Positions 27,020 through 35,580 of a stretch of DNA of 64,000 nucleotides are shown here, in pieces; positions within the stretch are counted from its first letter, which is position 1, and each line of letters begins with the position of its first letter. The stretch is taken from NCBI GenBank assembly GCA_026398275.1, contig JAPLTF010000032.1:62001-126000 (forward strand). Direction: 5' to 3'. The position numbers were made by a program, and so were the translations under genes. The DNA comes from Verrucomicrobiota bacterium. Its GTDB lineage: Bacteria > Verrucomicrobiota > Verrucomicrobiia > Chthoniobacterales > Terrimicrobiaceae. The notes under the pieces were generated by a model. The model made no database searches. It saw only the letters and a list, made by a program, of their open reading frames with translations, and was not told the origin of the DNA.

Positions 27020-28978
27020 CTACGGTATTGCCATTGGTTCTGCGTCGACTTGCACGGAGAACCCGCGTTCAATCCGGCATATCAACTGCACACTGGCGAT
27101 CAGGATGACATCCGTTATCACATTGGCTGCCGTAAAGACGATCGCTCCCGATTCCATGTTCAGGTTGACGGCAACCACCACCTGACAGATCCATATGCCC
27201 GAGGCCAGCAGGAACTTGATCGCGGTAATAATCAACACGCCATGATGAGGAATCCCGTTGTGCAGCGGTTCGTTGTTGCGCGCCCTGGCGATGTCCCGGC
27301 GAATTCCCTTCTCGACAATCATCCAGTAGACCCATGCGATCAGGGACAGCGGCAGCAGCAGGCAGGCATGCCACGTCAGTGCGACCATGGCGTGCTTATG
27401 GTACATCCAGCACATCAGGAAAGGGATGCCGAATACCGACAGGTACATGATCGCGTTGAACAGCTTCAGCGTTACATCCAGCCAGCGCGACTGCGGACCG
27501 ACCGTCGGCACGATGGGCATCTCCTCGATTCCTTTCGGATCCCACGGCGCGGGAGGATGGAAATGTGCATCTCCTCCAAGCCGATACCATTCGCGGTATG
27601 CCATGATGATCAAGATTGTGTATATGACGGCTCCCACGCTGAACCACAGGAAGATGAAACGATAGGCAAAGTCGGAACCGTGGCAGAGGTACTTCATGAG
27701 GTCGATGAAAAGACCTGCAAGCATGCCGGCTCCTATGGCCACAAATGTGCTGAGCATCGACATGGCAGAACAGAACTGTCCAAACCTGGACTGGGGGAAA
27801 ACCCTCATGTAGAAGGGCATGAAGCACCCCCCCAGCAATGCCGCCTGGAATACCGAGATCAACCCGCCGCCAAGACTTAGCCAGAAGAAGAAATTGGCAG
27901 GGACCGTCACAAAAAGCCAGACAAGCGACATGGAATACCCGAGGAATGCAAACACGCAGGAGTATGCCAATACCCGCAGAGGATGCCAGCGGTCTATGAA
28001 GATCGCGGCAAGATACATCGCCAGCAACCCTGCAATACCACCAATGGCGCCAAGCTTGCCGATTTGTGCAAGGGACAACCCCATATCTTTGAAGAAGAAG
28101 ACCGTGAACGTCCCCATGGAACTGGTCCCGGCATTCTGAAAGATCGTGAACAGGAAGATAATCCAGTAGAACTTGTTGGTGAAACACTCCTTGAAGAAGA
28201 CTCTCAATCCTCCTATCTGTTTGTTGTCCTCCCCGGTTTCGGCTTTGAACGGCGGATATTCCCCCTCTCTCACCATAAAGCACATGATCCCGAAGCCGAG
28301 GAAATAGAGCATTGCCGCGCCGGTGAAGATCTCCCGCATATTGGTTTCCGCATACTGGAAGGCGAAATAGCTGTACAAGGCGCCGGCTCCTGTGCCGACA
28401 ATCCGGAAAACTCCCAGGAAGCGGGCAATGAACTGCGGCGGAACGACATCGTTGAACAGATACCAGAAGACGGAATTGACGAACGCGTTGAAAAACTGGA
28501 ACACGGCAAGGAAAAGCGCAATCACCGCAATCGTTAGAGTGGTGGGGGCGAATTGCCTTAGGAAAGTCGAATGCGCATGCAAGAAGCCGGAGATGCTGTC
28601 ACTCCAGCCCAACAACGCCAAACTCACGCAGAGGAACGGCAATGTCCAGATGATGAAGGGAATGCGCCTTCCCCATTTGCTGCGGTGACGGTCGCTCTTG
28701 AAACTGACCCAGGGCCCCACGACAATGCCCAGAATCCCGGGGATGGTGGTCATGATCATCCCCATAAGCCAGTTGGGACACCCCAGCGCGTTCAGCTTTA
28801 GAGGGACAAGGCTCGGCACCACCGCTTGCATCATCGTGTAGCAGAAGTCGCCCCAGAGCAGCCATGCGAAGAGCGCGGCAAGTCCAGCCTTAGTATAGGT
28901 CAACGTTCCGCAACGATAGGTGGTGCCGCCGGGGCCAACGGGTGTCTTATCCGATGCAATAGGCTGGTTTGTATTCAT
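27020..28978 (-). CDS. MFS sugar transporter (GPH/SLC45-like)
   Basis: About 652 residues with at least twelve hydrophobic segments. The segment between TM2 and TM3 reads SFKSDRHRSKWGRRIPFI, the family's D..SK.GRR/K pattern, and TM1 is LAALFAWLLWGDFCYTMM. Length exceeds a standard MFS protein because of an extra C-terminal membrane region (about residues 500-640). Such proteins import sugars or oligosaccharides by cation symport. The ATG at 28978 starts a hydrophilic N-terminus; an upstream in-frame start at 29002 is possible. It heads away from the sugar isomerase gene (286-base gap). Its 3' end abuts the truncated IS91 transposase. Confidence 0.87.
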   Translation of the reverse strand: MNTNQPIASDKTPVGPGGTTYRCGTLTYTKAGLAALFAWLLWGDFCYTMMQAVVPSLVPLKLNALGCPNWLMGMIMTTIPGILGIVVGPWVSFKSDRHRSKWGRRIPFIIWTLPFLCVSLALLGWSDSISGFLHAHSTFLRQFAPTTLTIAVIALFLAVFQFFNAFVNSVFWYLFNDVVPPQFIARFLGVFRIVGTGAGALYSYFAFQYAETNMREIFTGAAMLYFLGFGIMCFMVREGEYPPFKAETGEDNKQIGGLRVFFKECFTNKFYWIIFLFTIFQNAGTSSMGTFTVFFFKDMGLSLAQIGKLGAIGGIAGLLAMYLAAIFIDRWHPLRVLAYSCVFAFLGYSMSLVWLFVTVPANFFFWLSLGGGLISVFQAALLGGCFMPFYMRVFPQSRFGQFCSAMSMLSTFVAIGAGMLAGLFIDLMKYLCHGSDFAYRFIFLWFSVGAVIYTILIIMAYREWYRLGGDAHFHPPAPWDPKGIEEMPIVPTVGPQSRWLDVTLKLFNAIMYLSVFGIPFLMCWMYHKHAMVALTWHACLLLPLSLIAWVYWMIVEKGIRRDIARARNNEPLHNGIPHHGVLIITAIKFLLASGIWICQVVVAVNLNMESGAIVFTAANVITDVILIASVQLICRIERGFSVQVDAEPMAIP

Positions 28979-29264
28979 TAATGAGAATGGCTGTCGCGTC
29001 ATTGTTGACCATGATCGCGAAAGCAGGTGCAGTGGAGCGCGGGTCAGTCGTCCAACGGTGTTGGCCTCCCGCAGAGGACGATGTCACGGGGTTAACCTCT
29101 ACAATCACACTCATGGCCATATTTTATCGGCCTCCCTGCCATTAAACACCCGCGTTTCAACTGCGACCCAAAGATTATTTGTCCCCTGAGCATTCCGGAT
29201 CTGAGACTCCAAAAATCTGCAGCGTCCGTTGCTTCTTTTTCGCACTATGTGAACAGCATTGCGC

Positions 29265-30038
29265 TCAGTCTCGGAAAAATTTCGTGCGGAGGTAGTCGAA
29301 GCTGGCCTTGAGGCTGTCAATGGGGTTGCCGGGGCAGATGTCCTGTTCGACGATGTACCATTTGCAGCCCGAGCGTTCGGCCGCGCTGAGGATCTGAGGC
29401 CACTCCAGGTTCCCGTTGCCGACCTCTGTCATGGTGGGAAGGCGCTCAGTCGAGACGATGTAGTCTTTGCAATGCAGGATGGGAAGCCGTCCCTGGAGTC
29501 GCTCGCACCAAGTGACGGGGTTGCATCCGCCATGTTGTGCCCAGTAGGTATCGAGTTCGAACTCGACAAGGCCGGGACTGATGGAGTCGATGAGAATGTC
29601 CAGCCCGGTCCGATCACCATAGCGGATGAATTCACGCGAGTGGTTGTGATAGCAGAAAGTGATTCCGGCATTCCGATAGACCTCCCCGGCTTGGGCGAGC
29701 TTCTTTGCCAACCCATCCATCGCTTCCTGCTTTGAGAAGTCGAGATCGGCTGGGTTGGAAGTCACGACATACCCGCACCCCATCTCGTTCGCCTGGTCCA
29801 CGACGCGCTGGGGTTGATCGATGACGTGTTCAACGGTGCCGTGGATCGAGAGAATCATGACGCCGGCGTCCGAGGTCATCTTGCGGAGTTCGGGCGCGGG
29901 AATTTCGCAGATTCCCGCGATTTCCACTGCGGCGTAACCGATTTTTCCGATGGCTGCTATGACGTCTGCGGTTTCGGCGGGAGTCGTGCAGAGGTCGCGG
30001 GCGGTGTAGAGTTGGGCTCCGAGTTGTTTGGGATTCAT
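29265..30038 (-). CDS. Sugar phosphate isomerase/epimerase (xylose isomerase-like TIM barrel)
   Basis: A 257-residue protein of the AP-endonuclease/xylose-isomerase-like barrel family: GAQLYTARD at the start, GYAAVEIAG, GITFCYHNHSREF with the metal-ligand His/Glu, FELDTYWAQHGG with the acidic ligand, ILHCKDY and YIVEQDICPG near the C-terminus. Family members isomerise or epimerise sugars and inositols; IolE/IolI-like roles are possible. No signal peptide. It lies 12 bases after the broken GH95 gene, in the same direction. Confidence 0.88.
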   Translation of the reverse strand: MNPKQLGAQLYTARDLCTTPAETADVIAAIGKIGYAAVEIAGICEIPAPELRKMTSDAGVMILSIHGTVEHVIDQPQRVVDQANEMGCGYVVTSNPADLDFSKQEAMDGLAKKLAQAGEVYRNAGITFCYHNHSREFIRYGDRTGLDILIDSISPGLVEFELDTYWAQHGGCNPVTWCERLQGRLPILHCKDYIVSTERLPTMTEVGNGNLEWPQILSAAERSGCKWYIVEQDICPGNPIDSLKASFDYLRTKFFRD

Positions 30039-30050
30039 AGTTGGATTTTT

Positions 30051-30608
30051 TTAGGAATTTCGGCGTGTGCGGGTTTTGTTTGGCCGGTTGCTACTTGTTT
30101 CGGCCGATGCAGTTGGTGGTGAAGAGTGCCTTGCCCGCAGGCTTGGCACGGAAGAAATTGAACACTTCAGATACGATGGGATAGCCCGTCCGGGCCAGCC
30201 AGTCCCGGTCCATACTGTGCCGCCAGCGCAGCCAAGGCAGCAATCGTACGCGGTGGCAGGCCCGGTGCAGATGGCCATGCGTCCAAAGCTGATCTTGGTG
30301 GGGGTGATTGCATTGGAAGGCGTGCCGAAAATGATCTCCGCCTCATCGTAGCGCTCTGCTGCGATCAACTCGCGCAGATGAGCATAGGTGTAGGCGAGGT
30401 TGCCCTTCCAGCAGCTGTCGTCGGTCCGCGAGTCCCACAGGTCGGCACAGTCGAGGGTCAGGTTCAGCGGATCGCCATCCCCCCAGAGCATGGCGCCAAG
30501 GAAGCCGTTGCCCAGAGGAAAACCGTCCTGCCAGATGCGCGGAGGGGATTGATGACGGACCCCATGAATGACGGGATCGCGATTCGATGACCATGAACTG
30601 TTTGCCAT
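30051..30608 (-). pseudogene. GH95-type alpha-L-fucosidase remnant
   Basis: The first ~105 residues match the N-terminal domain start of GH95 enzymes (RIWQDGFPLGNGFLGAMLWG, NLTLDCADLWDSR, YDEAEIIFG). Complete members have about 700-800 residues, but here only 185 codons remain. Shortly after KISFGRMAI the plausible coding sequence moves to another frame, which reads MDRDWLARTGYPIVSEVFNFF, a pattern of the helical-barrel core in such glycosidases. This indicates a large internal deletion plus loss of frame. It lies 30 bases from the SGNH gene and 12 from the isomerase, as if once an operon member. Confidence 0.78.
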
Positions 30609-30638
30609 AGATTTGATTCTGTTTGATTCCGGACCGCC

Positions 30639-31943
30639 TTACTGACCAGAGTTGGTTTCGTTGGCGTTGCCAACACTGCCCGTGGGGCCCAGCAGGGAAC
30701 CCGCCGCCCCGGTCGTCGACTCCCCGGATTTCCCGTCGATTCCCAAGGCCCCGCAAATCGTCGAGGCCACCAGTGCGGTCAGCTCCTCGTCATATTGGGG
30801 GCCTGTCTTGAGGGCGGAATAAAGGTCACGCTGCGGGATGGAGTTCTCCTTCATCACCCGGGCCGCGGCCTCTTGAAGAGCCTTCACTCCCGCAGGCCGG
30901 TTCGTATCGTTCCATGAATCGCTGGCCGCCCAGACAATTTTCGGGCCGTCATCTTCATCGCGAATAAGCTGAATCACCCTGCGCAGACCCGCCTCCCATC
31001 CCGGAATGTCTGAGAAAACCGTCTTCCAAATGGGATTGGCGTTGTTGCAGTGCAGCCCATTGTTGAAAACTACAACATCGGATTTGTATTCATCCAAAAT
31101 GTATTTCAGCTCTTTGACATACAAGGGGTCTGCGAAGCTTCTGCTTGTGCTGTAGGTTGAAAGGAAAGCTGTGCCGACAAGTGCTTCATTGACGGGACGT
31201 TGGTAATCGTCATGGATCGAATCCCCTATCACCAGCACTCGGGGGAGGTTGTTTTTCTCGGCATCGTACCAGTAAATCTTTGTCCAATCCATTTTCTCCT
31301 CGCTTTTGCCCCCGGCGGCGTCGGCCAAGCCGGGCTGGGAAGCCGTATTAGTTTGAAGATTGTCGCGAATACCCGCGGCAACTTTTTTGGCCGCGATTTT
31401 CTTCCCCTCCACGGTGTGATGGAAGTTGTCGGTCCAGTATTGTTTGCGGTCCATGGGATCCATCAACGCAAAAAGGTCGTTGGTCGGGATATTGTTCTCA
31501 TTCATCACCTTGGCCGCTATTGCATTGAACTCCTTCACCAGCCTGGTATTGTCGGGACTCACCGTCGGAGTCGTGGAGGCCCATACGATTTTCGCCCCTT
31601 TTCCCTCCTCTCGCAGCAGTTTCAGGGCCTCACCCATGGCAGATCCCATATCTTGAAGATCGCTGCCCCAGCTGTGAAGCCCGTTGTTGAAATGAATCAG
31701 GGCATATTCGTTATCGGAAAGCATAAGCTTCAGTTCCTTGAGAAAAGAACGATCAGTAACACACTTGGATGATGTATAAGTGCTGACGTATGCCGTGCCT
31801 GACAGCTCCTCGCTGACATATTCCTGATAATTGTTGGTGATGGAATCACCGATCAACAGAACTCGAGGGAGATTGGTGGCTCCGGGCTCATGGCAAACCG
31901 TATGGATCCACTCAATGTTTTCGCGTTTTCGCTCTGCATTCAT
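30639..31943 (-). CDS. Double SGNH/GDSL hydrolase
   Basis: A 434-residue protein made of two similar SGNH units (about 1-200 and 220-415). Unit one has LPRVLLIGDSIT (Ser block), FNNGLHSW (Asn block) and TDNFHHT (the Asp-x-x-His end). Unit two has LPRVLVIGDSIH and VFNNGLHCN but no D..H pair near its end (QYDEELTA), so it is probably inactive. SGNH enzymes are esterases for acetyl or other acyl groups on carbohydrates. No signal peptide is seen. The C-terminal tail is Gly/Ser/Asn-rich. It lies upstream of the GH95 remnant and isomerase, all leftward. Confidence 0.85.
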   Translation of the reverse strand: MNAERKRENIEWIHTVCHEPGATNLPRVLLIGDSITNNYQEYVSEELSGTAYVSTYTSSKCVTDRSFLKELKLMLSDNEYALIHFNNGLHSWGSDLQDMGSAMGEALKLLREEGKGAKIVWASTTPTVSPDNTRLVKEFNAIAAKVMNENNIPTNDLFALMDPMDRKQYWTDNFHHTVEGKKIAAKKVAAGIRDNLQTNTASQPGLADAAGGKSEEKMDWTKIYWYDAEKNNLPRVLVIGDSIHDDYQRPVNEALVGTAFLSTYSTSRSFADPLYVKELKYILDEYKSDVVVFNNGLHCNNANPIWKTVFSDIPGWEAGLRRVIQLIRDEDDGPKIVWAASDSWNDTNRPAGVKALQEAAARVMKENSIPQRDLYSALKTGPQYDEELTALVASTICGALGIDGKSGESTTGAAGSLLGPTGSVGNANETNSGQ

Positions 31944-32230
31944 AATTGATTTGATGTTGTAAAAGTAAAAGCCGTGGCAAAAAGGATTGTGCTGGCAATA
32001 GGTATTCTGATTTCAATGGTCTGATTTTAATTTCCGGCGTTTGGCAAATTTCGCGTCGCGCACAAGGTCGCGCCATGAATGGCTGCAATGATGCCCTTGT
32101 CGCTTAGGCTGAGGGGAGGCTTCGCGTGCGCTTGATTTTTCATTCTGCCGGTTTTCTGGAGAAGTTGCTTTCTGCTGTCGATTTCATCTGGCATTCATCG
32201 ATAGAAATTGTCGGAAATGAGGCATCCGAT

Positions 32231-33229
32231 TCAATCCCGCCTTTCGTTGCCGCTCACCCAGCGGGGAGGCACCAGAAGCGTTTGAGGAATTTCAGGAACG
32301 CCATATTCGTGATTGAGCAGCTTGTCCGACAACAAATCAAGCACCCATTCTCCGCCAAGTTCATTGCGCGTATCAATCCATCCAAAGGCATCTGCAGAAT
32401 CCGGTTCCCTTAGCCAGATCATATTTTTATCAGGGACCAACCCCCGGAGCCACGACGGCAATTTCAGACTGGCTTCCGCGATGACGCAATGAACCTTGTA
32501 GCGCTGAAACAGCGATCGGATTCTTTCCGCATCGAGGCGGTCGAAATCGAGGAAAAGCTTCTGGGCAAGTGCGGACCCGCCCGGATGATGAAGCAGGAAT
32601 GCGGTGCGCACCGCATGCTGGGCACGACGATCAGTCTTAAAGTTCCATATGGCGGCAATTCCCGCCCGGAATTTATGACGAGCAAAATGCAGTGCCTCAC
32701 GGATGGCGTTGTTATAGTCCAGCCGGACATTGTGCAACCGGGGAAGTGCCAGGCCACATCCAAATGACACACAGGCAAAATCCTTCAGGTTGAAATTAAA
32801 ATATGACTTTCCGGCAGAATGCGATGCGGCGACGACGACGATGCCTCGAATACCCCGGCTCCAGAGAATTTTGCGCAATGCCGCAGGTGATTGGGCGGAG
32901 TTGTCGAATTCACTCAAAATGTAGCCGTGTTCTTCGGCCCACTTTACCATGCCACGCTGCATCTGGAGAAGCCGCACATCCGATTCCTTGGCAGGCCTCC
33001 CGCCCAGCCACACAATGGCAAGATTTCCCTTGAAGGCACCTCCGCTGCGTCTTCGCAGTGCGGACATCAACTGGCCGACGTAGGGATTGGCCTCGTAGCC
33101 CAGGGACTTCGCCTTGAGCAGGATCTTGATTCGTGTCTCCTCTTTGACGGTGGGACTGTTGCTGAGGGCCCTGGACACTGTAGCCCTCGAATATCCGCTG
33201 GCGTTTGCAAGATCGCGGATGTTTAACAT
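32231..33229 (-). CDS. LacI-family transcriptional regulator (divergent ligand domain)
   Basis: The N-terminal HTH (MLNIRDLANASGYSRATVSRALSN) and the following YEANPYVGQLMSALRRRSG are typical of LacI regulators of the verrucomicrobial AraC/LacI-hybrid sort. The ligand domain (GNLAIVWLGG, IRGIVVVAASHS, HNVRLDYNNAIREAL) is less canonical. The start at 33229 puts the HTH at residue 1-25; the frame runs 12 codons further upstream. It lies close behind the amidohydrolase and is a candidate for the operator at 34473-34484, upstream of the divergent dehydrogenase and lactonase genes. Confidence 0.87.
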   Translation of the reverse strand: MLNIRDLANASGYSRATVSRALSNSPTVKEETRIKILLKAKSLGYEANPYVGQLMSALRRRSGGAFKGNLAIVWLGGRPAKESDVRLLQMQRGMVKWAEEHGYILSEFDNSAQSPAALRKILWSRGIRGIVVVAASHSAGKSYFNFNLKDFACVSFGCGLALPRLHNVRLDYNNAIREALHFARHKFRAGIAAIWNFKTDRRAQHAVRTAFLLHHPGGSALAQKLFLDFDRLDAERIRSLFQRYKVHCVIAEASLKLPSWLRGLVPDKNMIWLREPDSADAFGWIDTRNELGGEWVLDLLSDKLLNHEYGVPEIPQTLLVPPRWVSGNERRD

Positions 33230-33528
33230 ACGGTACAGGAAAATCCCCTCGCAAAATGCCTGCAATCGAAATGTGGGCTATGAAGTTTGCCCTTCCGACT
33301 CAGGGGATCGGAGTAGTTGAAGCCACATTTCAGGCCATCGACTGCCATCGCAATCCGGCGGGATGGATCATGGGTTGAATTCTTTGCACCTAAATCGAGC
33401 GGATAAACCGGACGAGCCATTTGCCGGACCGGCGGATATATCGACTTCCTCAGCATTTGGAATGCCCGCTCGCACTGTTCGGCGGTTCGAATCAGTCGGG
33501 GGCTTTTGGCTTTTTTCCCGTTTGCCAT
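33223..33528 (-). CDS. Possible small hypothetical protein
   Basis: A 101-codon frame starting MANGKKAKSPRL fills the gap between the amidohydrolase stop and the LacI start, in the same direction, overlapping the LacI start by 7 bases. It shows no recognisable domain; the second half is Cys/His-rich (CGFNY, HFDCRHFARGFSC). The tight fit favours a real gene, the unusual composition is against it. Confidence 0.3.
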   Translation of the reverse strand: MANGKKAKSPRLIRTAEQCERAFQMLRKSIYPPVRQMARPVYPLDLGAKNSTHDPSRRIAMAVDGLKCGFNYSDPLSRKGKLHSPHFDCRHFARGFSCTVC

Positions 33529-33530
33529 GA

Positions 33531-34421
33531 TCAATTGCCTCGAAAGTTTGAACTCTCCGTGGAGGAGGATAGGGCCGGAAGATGCAGTCGATAAACCCGC
33601 TCTGCATTTCGAAGAAACAGGGATTCACGCTGCTGGGCAGTGGCCGATTGGGTCAAAGCCAGAGTGAGTTCCATCCAACGCAGGAGCGGGCATCCGAGGG
33701 TGCAGACAGGCCAGTCGCTGCCCCAGAGGACGCGATTCCACCCGAAGCAGTCGATGGCGTGGTCGACGAATGGCTGCAAATCGCCGACCGACCACCGGTC
33801 GGAGCCGGTATAAGCAACGATTCCGCTAATTTTGCAAACGACATTGGCTTCGGCCGCCATGGCTTGAATATGCTGTTTCCAGGGATGAAGTGCCTGTTGG
33901 CGGATGTCCGGAGTGCCACAATGATCAAGGATGAAGGACGTCTCGGGAAATTGCTTCACGAGCTCAAGAGCCAGCGGCAACTGACGGGACTGCACGCACA
34001 GATCGAAGGACAGGCCGTATTGTGAAAGCCGGGCGAGATTTGACAAAAATTGTCGCGAAAGGAATATCTCATCGCTTTGCGTGTGCAGAACACGTCTGAT
34101 ACCCTTGAGTATTGGATGATTCCAGAATTTATCCAGGTGCGCAAAAGCGTTTTCCCGTTCCAATTTTGCCCCTGCAACAATGCCCAGAATTCGATTCTCC
34201 GGGTTTTCCGCCAAAGAAAAAATCATGCCTGTTTCCCCGGCCAAATCCTCTCCATCAACATCCGTGTCAACATAGACCGAGCCAAGAATATCGAGCCCGT
34301 GCGCGGCTTTCCGATATTCCTCCAACATGAATGGAACATTCAACAGCGGCTCCCCGCTCATCCAGGAATAGGAAAAGCGGGAGGGATCCCAAAGATGCTG
34401 GTGTGTGTCGATGGCTGGCAT
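33531..34421 (-). CDS. Amidohydrolase-family lactonase (L-fuconolactonase-like)
   Basis: A 296-residue member of the Amidohydro_2 family (COG3618-like). The sequence opens with PAIDTHQHLWDP (HxH metal site), then FILDHCGTPDI with the third His, and RVLWGSDWPVC with the catalytic Asp. Relatives hydrolyse L-fuconolactone, L-rhamnonolactone or related sugar lactones. An ATG five codons upstream (34436) is also available. The gene is divergent from the Ldh_2 and SDR genes and shares their operator at 34473-34484. With the GH95 relic and two dehydrogenases this suggests a non-phosphorylative L-fucose or rhamnose pathway. Confidence 0.87.
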   Translation of the reverse strand: MPAIDTHQHLWDPSRFSYSWMSGEPLLNVPFMLEEYRKAAHGLDILGSVYVDTDVDGEDLAGETGMIFSLAENPENRILGIVAGAKLERENAFAHLDKFWNHPILKGIRRVLHTQSDEIFLSRQFLSNLARLSQYGLSFDLCVQSRQLPLALELVKQFPETSFILDHCGTPDIRQQALHPWKQHIQAMAAEANVVCKISGIVAYTGSDRWSVGDLQPFVDHAIDCFGWNRVLWGSDWPVCTLGCPLLRWMELTLALTQSATAQQRESLFLRNAERVYRLHLPALSSSTESSNFRGN

Positions 34422-34472
34422 GCTGGAAATTCTCACCTCTCAATATAGATCTTGATCTCGCATCGGAAAAGT

Positions 34473-34484
34473 GTAAACGTTTAT
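34473..34484. promoter_or_regulatory. LacI-type operator in divergent promoter region
   Basis: GTAAACGTTTAT contains the perfect core palindrome TAAACGTTTA shared with 12786-12797. It lies between the divergent lactonase (start 34421 or 34436) and Ldh_2 dehydrogenase (start near 34514) and could repress both. Confidence 0.68.
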
Positions 34485-34513
34485 TTTATGAAATCCACTC
34501 TCCTCGCGCTGCT

Positions 34514-35578
34514 GTGGCGAAAATAGATCACGCAACAGTCCGCGTGAATGCAGTCGAGCTTCTGCGTTTCTGCCAGATCATTCTCGGAGCCCAGGGCGTT
34601 CCCGAGGAACAGGCGTGTTATGTCGCATGGCATCTGGTTGAGACGAATCTCCGGGGAACCGACTCCCACGGCGTGGCGAGGCTGCCCCATTACGTGCGCC
34701 GCTTAAAAGGTGAAAGCATCAAGGCACAACCGGCGATCACCTATGAGCAGCGGGCTCCCTCGCTGGGACTGGTCGACGGGGACAATGGTCTGGGTCATCT
34801 TGTTATGCGCGATGCCACGGAGAAGGCCGGCGATCTTGCTTCGCAGACGGGCGCAGGGTGGGTTGCGGTGAAGAATTCGAGCCACTGTGGTGCCCTGGCT
34901 CCCTATGGCCTGCAATTGGCAGAGCGCGGCATGATTGCCTTTGTATTTTCGCATGTTGATCCAATGGTGCTGCCGCACGGCAGCCGCGTTCCTTTTTGCG
35001 GGACAAATCCGATCTGTATCACGGCGCCGAGCCTCAATGGCTGCGCGATGTGCCTTGACATGGCCACCAGTGTTGTTCCATGGAACCTGATTGCCAATGC
35101 CGCGACGGAGGGTGTGCCGATTCCCTCCGGATGGGCAGTGGACAGGCAGGGAGTCGATACGAAGAAGCCATGCGAGGTTCACGCCCTGTATCCCTTCGCC
35201 CAGCACAAAGGTTCCGGTCTCGGAATCCTTATCGACATTCTCTGCTCTTTGCTCTCCGGCGGCCCCTACGGACCGGACATTCCCAAAATGTACGGCGACA
35301 TGACCGAACCCCGCCAGTTGGGCGGGCTGGTCGGAGCGATCCATGCGGAACCCTTCATGGAATCAAGCATTTTTCGGGCGAGAGTATCCGAAATCATGCG
35401 GCGTCTTTCCGGTCTGCCACCTTCCCAGGGCACGGATCGCGTTCGTTTCCCTGGAGAGCCGGAGATCGAGACCAAGAGAATCCGGAGTCGAGATGGGATT
35501 CCCATGGGCATCAATGTTCTCGCAGAACTCAACGAACTTGCGTCCCAGTGCGGCTCCCAGCTTCTCCAACCCCTTTAA
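34514..35578 (+). CDS. Malate/L-lactate dehydrogenase-family (Ldh_2) oxidoreductase
   Basis: A 354-residue NAD(P)-dependent oxidoreductase of the unusual Ldh_2 fold. Visible marks are NLRGTDSHGVARLPHYV (catalytic His), SSHCGALAPYG, GTNPICITAPS, DMATSVVPWN and QHKGSGLGILIDIL. Relatives act on malate, ureidoglycolate, 2,3-diketogulonate or sugar acids. No in-frame ATG precedes the conserved N-terminus; a GTG at 34514 gives the family's length. Just upstream an out-of-frame ATG opens a 12-codon frame (34488-34526) overlapping this start. It is followed 2 bases later by the SDR gene. Confidence 0.84.
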   Translation: MAKIDHATVRVNAVELLRFCQIILGAQGVPEEQACYVAWHLVETNLRGTDSHGVARLPHYVRRLKGESIKAQPAITYEQRAPSLGLVDGDNGLGHLVMRDATEKAGDLASQTGAGWVAVKNSSHCGALAPYGLQLAERGMIAFVFSHVDPMVLPHGSRVPFCGTNPICITAPSLNGCAMCLDMATSVVPWNLIANAATEGVPIPSGWAVDRQGVDTKKPCEVHALYPFAQHKGSGLGILIDILCSLLSGGPYGPDIPKMYGDMTEPRQLGGLVGAIHAEPFMESSIFRARVSEIMRRLSGLPPSQGTDRVRFPGEPEIETKRIRSRDGIPMGINVLAELNELASQCGSQLLQPL

Positions 35579-35580
35579 CC

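Noticed and set aside
26165-27880. A 571-codon forward frame opposite the transposase and MFS genes
   Set aside because: It is antisense to two well-recognised proteins, rich in His/Arg/Glu, and has no domain; typical high-GC shadow.
34126-34330. Forward start of the Ldh_2 frame upstream of 34514
   Set aside because: The open frame reaches back to 34331 but lies antisense over the lactonase and upstream of the operator; the conserved N-terminus begins after 34514.
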